64,000 bases of DNA from Pyropia yezoensis (taxonomy: Eukaryota > Rhodophyta > Bangiophyceae > Bangiales > Bangiaceae). The DNA is taken from positions 23,968,020 to 24,032,019 of the forward strand of contig CM020620.1 in the NCBI GenBank assembly GCA_009829735.1, in the 5' to 3' direction. Positions within the stretch are counted from its first letter, which is position 1. Every line of letters begins with the position of its first letter. The translations under genes and the position numbers were made by a program. Shown piece after piece: positions 10,706 to 18,822 of the stretch. Below the pieces are notes generated by a model that made no database searches, was not told the DNA's origin, and saw only the letters and a list, made by a program, of their open reading frames with translations.

Positions 10706-12085
10706 ATGCGCCGTCTCCTTCTCAAGACCGTGCTCGCCGTCCCCCTTGCCCGCACCAACTCTGGTCGTGCCGCCCCACCGCGCCCCATCATGGCTCCGCC
10801 TGCAGCCTCCAATGCTGCCCTTCCTTCCGGAGGCCCTTTTGCCTCCATTTTTGCGCCGCTGGGCGTGATGTTGGACGCTACCAATGCCACCCGCGAGGCG
10901 CTCGTCAAGGCGTCCCGAGACGTGACCATCGCGGCTAAGAAGCTCATTTTTGTGCTCCACCGGCTGGATGTGGCGACGTTGCCGACGCCACCTTCCCCGC
11001 CTCTACCTTTGAATGAAAGTCCCGCGGCGGGTGGTGCGTCCCCTCCCCCCTGTCCCCCTCCTTCGCCGCCGCATGCTGGTCTTGATGCGGCCACTGACGC
11101 GGCCAAGGCTCTGTCCCGCCAGGTGGTGACGACGATCGGCAGCCGCTTGGCCTCCCCTGCCGATGCGACCATCCACGCGCGCGCCTTCTCACCCGGGCTG
11201 CAAGAGTACGTCGAGGCGGTCGTGTTCCTGGCCTGGCTCCGCACCGGTGGCCTCGCATCGCGCAACGATGTACAGAGAGGATTGGACTCTGCGCTTGAGG
11301 CGGTGGTGGCCGATGCGGCAGCGGCGGCAGCGGCGGTGCCGGCAGCGGAGGCGGGTATGCCTCCCGCATCCCCAGTGGGTGGGCGCAAACCCCGACAGCC
11401 CATGTCTCCCCCTCTTACGGCTCGCCGGGTTGTACTGAGTTGGGACGACTACCTCCTGGGCGTCGCCGACGTTGCTGGGGAGGTGATGCGCTTGGCAGTG
11501 GCTGCTGGTAGTGGGAGCAGCGACGCGGCTATCGCGGTGAGCCACCGCGCGGCAGCGTTGCTGCAGGCGCTGACCGTTGCGTATGAGGGCCTCCCGCAGG
11601 GCGCTGGGGGGGTGGGCGGCCGGGATGGCGCGCAAAAGCTGTCGGCCATGCGCGCCAGCCGCGCCAAGGTCGAGCGCGCGCTGTACACGCGCGTTGTCCG
11701 GGCAGCGGAGTTTGGGGAGGATGTGCGTGGCGGGGGAGCGGGTGGGAGGAGCGGTGACCCTGCTGGTGCTGGGGGCGGGGGGAGGGGGAGGGACGGGGGG
11801 GGCGCAGCCGGTGGCGACGCGGGTAACGCCGCCGCAACCGGCGGAAATGGACAGACGGGTGGGGCTTCGGCAGAGGGGGGGGGGGGAGGGGTCAAGCGAC
11901 TTGCGACGACTGGCTCCTCCGCTGCCGGTAGGACAACGGCGGAAGGAGAGGGAGCAGGGGTGGGCACGGCAGGCGGTGCCGTGGCGGGGGCGGGGACGAC
12001 TGGCGAGGATGCCATCGATGCGATTGCAGCAGAAGGCTGCGAAGCTGCTGTCGCTCCCCCGCCCAAGAAGGTGCGCGTGGCGTAA
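10706..12085 (+). CDS. TSNAX: Translin-associated factor X (TRAX) homologue
   Basis: A 459-aa translin-family protein. TRAX pairs with translin to form the C3PO endoribonuclease, which acts on small-RNA passenger strands and tRNA leaders. Family signatures are LVKASRDVTIAAKKLIFVLHR, split here around Pro-rich insertions, then GLQEYVEAVVF (about 164-174) and DDYLLGVADVAGEVMRL (about 246-262), and a C-terminal AKVERALYTRVVRAAEF helix. The acidic residues that bind metal in TRAX are present (E167 and E170 in QEYVEA, D255 and E259 in DVAGE), so nuclease activity is plausible. After the fold comes a Gly-rich tail ending PPPKKVRVA, which resembles a monopartite nuclear signal. The ATG at 10790 (ATCATGG) has better context than 10706 and would shorten the protein by 28 residues. 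No translin gene is in the window. Confidence 0.9.
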   Translation: MRRLLLKTVLAVPLARTNSGRAAPPRPIMAPPAASNAALPSGGPFASIFAPLGVMLDATNATREALVKASRDVTIAAKKLIFVLHRLDVATLPTPPSPPLPLNESPAAGGASPPPCPPPSPPHAGLDAATDAAKALSRQVVTTIGSRLASPADATIHARAFSPGLQEYVEAVVFLAWLRTGGLASRNDVQRGLDSALEAVVADAAAAAAAVPAAEAGMPPASPVGGRKPRQPMSPPLTARRVVLSWDDYLLGVADVAGEVMRLAVAAGSGSSDAAIAVSHRAAALLQALTVAYEGLPQGAGGVGGRDGAQKLSAMRASRAKVERALYTRVVRAAEFGEDVRGGGAGGRSGDPAGAGGGGRGRDGGGAAGGDAGNAAATGGNGQTGGASAEGGGGGVKRLATTGSSAAGRTTAEGEGAGVGTAGGAVAGAGTTGEDAIDAIAAEGCEAAVAPPPKKVRVA

Positions 12086-12637
12086 GCGCCAATTGATTTC
12101 ATAGGGGGTCCACTCTCTTGTGACCAGCGTGTGGTCGCGCGCGCGCCCGCCCGGGTCCCGCCACGTTTGCATTTAAATCGACCAAAAAAGCGATGCATCT
12201 GGGCGCAATGTAGGGGCATGTCATGGCCAGCGGGCCTCTTGGCGCGACGCTCGCCACCGCAACCAGCCTGTGGCAGTGGGGGCGCTCTTTGCTAGACTTG
12301 AGGGCGCACGCGCGCTTTCGCTCGAGTAGGCTAGCTGTTCGCCGGTTCCATTCTTCACCGCCCGCCCCGGCGGGCGTTGTGCTATGCGGCTGTGTGTCGA
12401 TATTGGCTTGGTAGCCACGCCCGCGCGCTCCCGCGTGTCTGTGGGGGGGCGTTCTAGGTCGGGCTACGCCCCGCGCGTGCTGCTGCCGCTCACTTGCCGG
12501 TGTGCTTTCGCCCCTTGACCGACCACTGTGAGCGGGTCCGCGGCAGCGTGACTGTGGCTGCCGTCCCATTGCTGCAGCGCCTCCGCGACGACCGCGTTTG
12601 CAACGCAAGGGTTGCGCCGTCTCAAGTAACGCTCGCA
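12086..12637. other. Region between TRAX and WAPL genes
   Basis: About 550 bp between two genes on the same strand. The WAPL frame is open back to about 12494, but no in-frame ATG lies upstream of 12638, so this stretch could hold the promoter, the leader or an upstream exon. Nothing else is recognised. Confidence 0.4.
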
Positions 12638-15409
12638 ATGGTCCTCCGCGGTCTGGCCGCGCACCGCCGTCGCGAAGCGGAGGCGGCGGCGAGTGCTGCC
12701 TTTGACGATGCGGTGGGCATTGTCTCTGGCGCCGCTGCACTTGGCCCCGCGGCCAACGATGGCGCCGGCGGCGGGCACGGCGGTCGCGGCAGCGGAGACC
12801 GTGTCGGCGGCGGGGGAGGGGTGGACCCAGCGCCACTGGCATTTTTGTTTTGCCCCACGGCCGCACTCTCGCCGCTACGGTCTTCATCACCACCCTCGCC
12901 ACTGTCGCCGCGCGCGGGCGCAGCGGCGGGGAGTGCCAAGCGTCCGCGTGGCGCAGCAAATGCAGCCGCTGCGGTGCCGCCTGCTCGTCCAGAGGCGCGA
13001 CGCACGTCAACAGTTGACATGGACCTGATTCCCTCCGATGAGGACTCGGACGGCACGTCGGCGGCCTTTTCGGCCTTGTCTTTCCCGCGCCCTCCCCTGG
13101 CAGCGGCGCCGGCGGCAGGTGCGGCAGCAGCGGTAGGTGCGGCGCCGACTGTGGGGGCACCGCCAAAGCGGCCGCGGCTGTCACAGCACGGTGGCTCACA
13201 GTCGGTGGGCCCGTCGGGTGCCGCGCGACGGGAGGAGCCGTTGTCGTGGGTGGCGACGCCGCCTGTGTCGCGGGCACGGCCGCCGCGACATCCTGCGTTG
13301 GCGCCACCACCTCTGTCGGTTCCTGCCCGCGGCCGCGACGCCGCCACCACTGCGGTAGCCGCCGGATGGGGCACACTTGACGTGCACAGGCGCGCTGGAT
13401 TGTCCCCCCGTCGTCGCGTGGCTGATGACGACGCGGCCGCCGGCCTTTCGCCGGGTGAGCGTCAAGAACTACTAGATGACGTGCAATACCACCTGGATGG
13501 TATCTTTCCACCTGGCGGCACCACTGCTGCGACTCTGTCTACGTCCCGTCGGGTGGCGGGCGTGCTGGGGCTGGGGCGCATGTTTGCGCGTCGGTCACGG
13601 GAGTCTCCTGGTGCAGACGCCTTTTTTGCCACTCTCCGAACGGGTGGGCTGTTACAGGAGGTGGTGCGGCGTCTGCTGGGTGTCGCCGAAACGGCCGAGC
13701 CCCCATGCCAGGACCTTGACGCGGCCGTTGTGTTGGTTATTCACTTGGTTGCTCGCCATCCTGACAATGGGCCACTCTTTGACGCCTCCGTCACTGCGCA
13801 GCTGCTAGACGCGGCGGGGCGGTGGCCTCCAACTGACATGCTGTCGGAGCATGCTACCCCGCCTTGGTCCTCTTTGTCGGGCGTGTCCGGGGCCGGGCCG
13901 GCAGCGTCAGCAGTCGCTGCGGGACCGCGGCGGGCTCGTCGGCGGCGGCTGCGGCCTTCTCCGGCCATGGCTCTCTCTCGACCATCTGCTCAGCGCTGCA
14001 TGTTGAGAGATATTCTTGCGGAGGACGAGGCCGCGCGGGCAGCCGCTGCCGAAGAGCACACTGGTCGCCAGGCGGCGCTTCGTTCCGCCAAGGAGCCTGC
14101 GGACGTGGATACGTACTTGGCCGCGATGCTTCCGCCCCCTCGTGCGCTCCCACACATACACCCGCGGGTAGTGTCGTCTTGCACCACCAACGGATGGACG
14201 GTCACGTACTTGGCTATGTCGACACTGGCGTTAGCATTTGCTCACTCCCCTCGTGCGCTACCGCCTGCGGGGTCAACCGACGCTCTTCGGTTGGCGTGGC
14301 GGATACTCGCTGCGACGACCCCGGCGTTGGGCGCCGCGGGAGACCAAGTGCTGCCGCATGCTATGGACTCTGGTCCTGTGTCTTCTTCCAGTACAGCATC
14401 GGACGCATCTTTGGGCGTCAGACATGCGCTGCCTCCGGCGGCTGCCGTCGGTCGTTCGTCTCCACCACCATGCAGTGTCGGGGAAGACGTCATGGACGGA
14501 GCCCCCCTCAGCGCCTTTCAGCTTCGGTGTGTGACGACTGAAACGCTGCGTGTTCTTGAGTATCTCTCCCTGGATGACACTCACGTGCAGCTGCTGTGTC
14601 GGTCGCGAGCCGCCGCCAGTGGCGACGCCATGCACTCAGCGTTGGCCGCCATTGCTGCCGGCGGTCGATGCCGTCGAAAGGCCACGCTGCTGACTCTGGA
14701 GCCGCTGCTCACAGCGGCTCTCAAGGTGCTCATCAACCTCTCGAACCACACAGCGGAGCGGATGGAGCGAGAAGGCGTTGTTGACGCCGTGCTGACACTG
14801 CTTGCCTCTGAGGCAGCAGCGGTGGATGAGGGCGCCCGCCGTTCGCCAGCGGCGCTCCTGCCTTTCGCCGCTCAGGAGACCTACGACCTGCGCGTGCTGT
14901 GCCTGACACTCTTGACCAGTATGGTCAGTCGCTGTCCTACGGTGGGCGAGTCGTTTCCCTCCCGGCAGCCCCCGCGGTTGGAGATGTTTGAGCTCGGCGG
15001 TCTTGGGCTTCTCTTTCACATGGTGAACATCAACGGTCGTGTTGGCGGCTGTCGCGCGGGTGCGACCGTGGCTGCGGAAGACATCACCCCCGAGCAGCGG
15101 CTGACGTCTGGCTACTTGTCGCTACTCCTGGGCTCGCTGGCCGCCTCGGGGCCCGTTTCGTGCGAGCTCATCCGCCAGTTCCTCCCTGCACCGGGCGGGC
15201 TGAGCCTGATGGCTGACGCGCTAGGCGAGTTCTTCGACTTTCAAGTCAGCTGTGGGGTACCAACCGACCGCAGCATGCAAGCGCATTACGATGAGATCAT
15301 GGCCGTGCTTCGAGGGGCTGACGCGGCGGCCGAGATCGCTTGTGAGGGCATTTTTCCGAGCAGCACTGTTACGCAGAGCCCCTCTCTATCCTCTCTTCGT
15401 TCTCTGTGA
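12638..15409 (+). CDS. WAPL: WAPL (wings apart-like) cohesin-release factor homologue
   Basis: A 923-aa protein from the ATG at 12638. WAPL opens the cohesin ring and releases it from chromatin in the nucleus. The N-terminal third is disordered, with an acidic patch (DLIPSDEDSDG) and a basic PPKRPRL nuclear signal. The WAPL helical-repeat domain begins near LLDDVQYHLDGIF (about residue 280), in the position of the plant motif with a D-V-x-Y/F-x-L-D-G core. It continues through RRVAGVLGLGRMFARRS, FFATLRTGG and VVLVIHLVARHPDN. The C-terminal half keeps TLEPLLTAALKVLINLSNH and YDLRVLCLTLLTSMVSRCP, then GYLSLLLGSLA, in the order found in WAPL proteins. Poorly conserved Ser/Ala linkers separate these blocks. 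Assignment rests on this pattern by eye; a more distant ARM-repeat protein is the alternative. A short upstream exon is possible because the frame is open to 12494. Confidence 0.8.
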   Translation: MVLRGLAAHRRREAEAAASAAFDDAVGIVSGAAALGPAANDGAGGGHGGRGSGDRVGGGGGVDPAPLAFLFCPTAALSPLRSSSPPSPLSPRAGAAAGSAKRPRGAANAAAAVPPARPEARRTSTVDMDLIPSDEDSDGTSAAFSALSFPRPPLAAAPAAGAAAAVGAAPTVGAPPKRPRLSQHGGSQSVGPSGAARREEPLSWVATPPVSRARPPRHPALAPPPLSVPARGRDAATTAVAAGWGTLDVHRRAGLSPRRRVADDDAAAGLSPGERQELLDDVQYHLDGIFPPGGTTAATLSTSRRVAGVLGLGRMFARRSRESPGADAFFATLRTGGLLQEVVRRLLGVAETAEPPCQDLDAAVVLVIHLVARHPDNGPLFDASVTAQLLDAAGRWPPTDMLSEHATPPWSSLSGVSGAGPAASAVAAGPRRARRRRLRPSPAMALSRPSAQRCMLRDILAEDEAARAAAAEEHTGRQAALRSAKEPADVDTYLAAMLPPPRALPHIHPRVVSSCTTNGWTVTYLAMSTLALAFAHSPRALPPAGSTDALRLAWRILAATTPALGAAGDQVLPHAMDSGPVSSSSTASDASLGVRHALPPAAAVGRSSPPPCSVGEDVMDGAPLSAFQLRCVTTETLRVLEYLSLDDTHVQLLCRSRAAASGDAMHSALAAIAAGGRCRRKATLLTLEPLLTAALKVLINLSNHTAERMEREGVVDAVLTLLASEAAAVDEGARRSPAALLPFAAQETYDLRVLCLTLLTSMVSRCPTVGESFPSRQPPRLEMFELGGLGLLFHMVNINGRVGGCRAGATVAAEDITPEQRLTSGYLSLLLGSLAASGPVSCELIRQFLPAPGGLSLMADALGEFFDFQVSCGVPTDRSMQAHYDEIMAVLRGADAAAEIACEGIFPSSTVTQSPSLSSLRSL

Positions 15410-16006
15410 TACCCTCGGCTGGTCGTATGGATGTATTTGTGGTATGTATGGCTATGATTACTTGGTTTCTGCGATAGCTCCACGCGTGCTCGTTTACCTG
15501 GGCAAGTCCCTGCCTGGCACGCCAAAGGTACCCTGTCCTTCAACTCCTCGCGTGAGGATAGGAGCGGCGTGCGTGCAATCGGCCAGCAGCACTTTGCCAC
15601 TGCCGCCTGATCCCGCCAGGAAAAGACGCTTGTGACCTCAGTGCCCGCCGTGCCTTGTCATCGCGGTCCCGCGTATGACGCCCGCACGATACAACGCTTC
15701 CCACAGGCCCGCAGTGAGACCCGCAGTGAGCGTATTGCAGATGGCCACAGTGGCGTGTCGATGACACAGCAACGACAGGGAGGCGCGGACCGCCGGTAGG
15801 GGAGAGCGTTGGCCCCTGTACAAGACATGCACACCGTCGCCGCCGACACTTAAGCCAGCAGGTCCCAGCGAGCGCCGAGCTCTCCCCCGACCTCTCACCC
15901 GCTTACGCGGCACCGGCGTCCCTTGCTCTGTCAGAACCGATGCTGCCGCAGCGCCGCCGCCATGCACACGTGTTTCATAGCCACCGATGTGCAGGCCCCC
16001 CCGCAC
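15410..16006. other. Convergent intergenic region between WAPL and PQ-loop genes
   Basis: About 600 bp between two convergent genes; it should contain both 3' UTRs. No gene or RNA is recognised. Confidence 0.5.
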
Positions 16007-17252
16007 TCACGCCTCGATCTGCTGGTAGCCGTGATCGTGCCTGCCCTTGGCCAGCAGCAGCCGCGCTTCCACGTGCTCCGCCTCCCCCTCTGGCGTGTAG
16101 TGCAGCGGGTGCCCAAAGTCGTCGAGCCCTGCCGCCCGGTCACGCCAGGAAAAGTAGGTGATGAGGCAAAATAAGACGGCCGTCTGCACTCCGTCTGGGA
16201 CATTATTAACCCACACGCTCAAGTCCAGACCCATGAAGATCAGGTAGGTCGTGTACACAAAATCAGACACGACGCTCGCCAACACCCAGTACAGGCTGAG
16301 GGCGCCCTTGTGCTTATACCTCCACGTGGAGGCAATCTGGGGGAGCCACATGACCGCGTTAACGACCCCTGCGATGTAGCCGCAGCCATGGGCAAACGCC
16401 ACCACGTCGGCGGGTGTGCCGAAGCACACGACGGCAATGGTGGCGACGACCGACAGGCCCATCAGCAGAAGCAGCACACGAAAGCACGAGGTGCCGTCAA
16501 AGTCACTCCAGGTTGGCGACGCCTCGTCCGCCGCCGCGGGCACACCGCCGCCATTGACGACAGCGGTGTCGCTGTCGCCAGCGGCCCCGTAGTCGTACGT
16601 GTTGCCTTCCACATCATCGGTGGCCACGTCGACGGCGGAGTCACCCCGTGGCGACTGATATAGCAGGTACCAGTACCACATCCCTAGGGATAACAGGGCC
16701 GACCCGACCATCTGTAAGAGCGGCTGGTTGGCCACAAAGCACCTATACGGGGAGGAGCCGCAGGTAAACGCGTTGGAGCCGCCCGTGAGCACAATATCAA
16801 GGGCGGCTAGCCAGGTGTAGAGGCCACCAAAGAAGAGCAACCACGCGCTGACGCCGACCGTGCTTTTTTCTCTGTACTGTGGCGAGAGAGAGGGGGGGGT
16901 GGGGAGGGCGAGAATACCAAGAGGAAAGGCCACAGGAAGAGGAGCAAAAAAATACACCAGATGCACACGAGCAGTAGGACTACAGTGTGAGAACGAGCAC
17001 AAACCGAGGGCACAACCGAGCAACCTCCTGCCCCCGCCCCTTGCCCAAAAGACCCAACCCCACTTGCGCCACGGGTCCACCCCATGCCCTCCGCTCCGCA
17101 TCTCCTGTACCGCCAGTCAGACAACAGCCTCTTGCTCACCACCAAAAACGGACCATTTCCACGTGTTGTGGGATGAACTGTCCCAGCTGCAGTACAGTCA
17201 TGGCCAGGCCCAGCACGTCGCACACTCCAGAAGCACAGATGCCGGGGCCCAT
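16007..17252 (-). CDS. PQ-loop repeat transmembrane protein (two exons)
   Basis: My model is exon 1 at 17252-17154 and exon 2 at 16876-16007, with a 277-bp intron (donor GTCCGT, acceptor CCACAG), phase 0. The product is 322 aa. The splice restores a first PQ motif, QFIPQHVEM joined to YREKSTVGVSAWL, with the family spacing of four residues between PQ and YR. A second motif, MWLPQIASTWRYKHKGALS, follows. Several hydrophobic segments surround the motifs, as expected for the seven-helix PQ-loop fold of cystinosin and the SLC66 lysosomal amino-acid exporters. An acidic Asp/Asn-rich loop (about residues 130-170) separates the two halves. By family it may export a small solute from a vacuole or lysosome, but the substrate cannot be read. 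The start MGPGICASG lies immediately before the first helix. Confidence 0.8.
16877..17153 (-). other. Intron of the PQ-loop gene
   Basis: It begins GTCCGT after ATG at 17154 and ends CTCTCTCGCCACAG before TAC at 16876. The region contains the pyrimidine-rich tract expected of a 3' splice site. Joining the flanks rebuilds a canonical PQ motif. Confidence 0.75.
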
Positions 17253-18822
17253 GATGGGTAGGCCTCTCGAACAGAGCGCGACTGCGAGCCTCCAAGGGCT
17301 AGAGCGAGCCCCCTGCCACTCACACCTCCCCCCCACCCCACAGCCCGCAGGCACTCCACCGCCTGAAGGCCGACACCTTCCAGCCCCGGCCAAGAGGTAC
17401 GCCGCCCCACCCCCAGACCACACCCCCCTCGACAGCGAGGTGCGGACGCGCTACCAGGGCAGCCAGCACTAGCGCGTCAAGCCCGCCCAACGACCGTGGC
17501 GGCCGGCAACGCGGGGGGGACGGTGCATTGGCGGCACGCAACGCGAGGGGGAAGATGGGGGGGCGGGGGGGTCTAAATGCCCCGGCCGAAGCCCAGGCGT
17601 CTGCGGGTGGCGCACGCGGATGAGGCGCGGGCAACACACCAGCGTGCGGGGGGAGCGCGGGAGGAGGGGCGGGTTTAGCGCTGACACGGCACCGCCACCG
17701 CGTCGGCCACGGCAGCGGGACGGTGGGGGCGTGGCAGCGGCGCTCGCGGCGGCGCACGCACCGTCCGCGTAGCGGTAGCTCCCTGACCTGGTCGTGCGGA
17801 CCGCGCCCGCCGCATCGCCTGGCAGCGGCAACGCCAGCTGGCTGGGCAGCCCGCCGCCCCCCGAACACGGAGAACCCGACCGAGGCACGCCGGCCGAGAG
17901 GGGCGACAGAGTGGCGCCCGCCGAGACGGGACGCCCGCAGATGTGCTGCCGTAGCTCCAAAACACGGAGATGGCACCCTCGCTCGGGTCAACGGCCGCCT
18001 GGTGCGCCACCCCCCGCCCCAAAGATGGCCAGGGCATGCCCCGGTGCCGCCACCCGCCCACCGCTACAGCTGTAGCGGGCCCGCATTCACGAGCTGCTGC
18101 ACTCGTGCGTCGAGAAGTGCCAGTCAGGTGCCAGGCGAGTGGCCGGGCGTATCCATAAACGACCGCAGCTACACACACCATTTGGGGTGGGTACAAGGGG
18201 TACCCCGTACTCGGGTTTTGCAGACACCTTCGATGCAAGCCGCTGTATGGCACATGGGTCAGTTTTCAGTCTCGTACGGTATGATTTTCCGTGAACCTCT
18301 TTCGCACGCATACTTAAGCACATACTTGCTGCACTGTGCTGTGGTTGTTCTTATGTAGTTGTCCAGAGGTGGGGGGTACTGCAGAGCGGTCTGGCCGCCA
18401 GCCTGCTTTGGCGGGCGGCCTCGCGCGTTGCTGCGTTCCCCTCTTCCCCCACTCTCGGGTGGGCCGCCCGCGCCCACGCATTGTCCCCCCCGTGGCGCAG
18501 ACGCCCCTCCTCGGTGCGTGCCCCCGCCACGCCCCTCCTTGGTGCGTGTCCCCGCTGTGCCCGCTGCCGGGCAGCCCCCTCACGTAGGCGTCTGGGGGTT
18601 GCGGTTGCGGAACAAGACGCGCCGCGGCAACGTCAGTGGGGGGCATACCCGCCGGGTGTCCCACGGCTGTCGTCGGCGTCGTGGTTCACGACCCCGAAAG
18701 AGTCATTGCCTGTGTCCGTTTGCCCCTGTCCATCGCACGACCTGCCTGCCCCGCTTTTTTTTTTCTTTTTGTCTTTCTCTCTGGGTGGTACGTACCCCTC
18801 TATATCTGCGCTGCTTTTTTGT
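17253..18822. other. Intergenic region, no supported gene
   Basis: About 1.6 kb upstream of both flanking genes. Open frames are Arg/Pro/Ala-rich artefacts. About 18170-18360 is a lower-GC patch. A pyrimidine tract (about 18756-18785) followed by TATATCT precedes the next candidate start and may be promoter-like. Confidence 0.4.
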
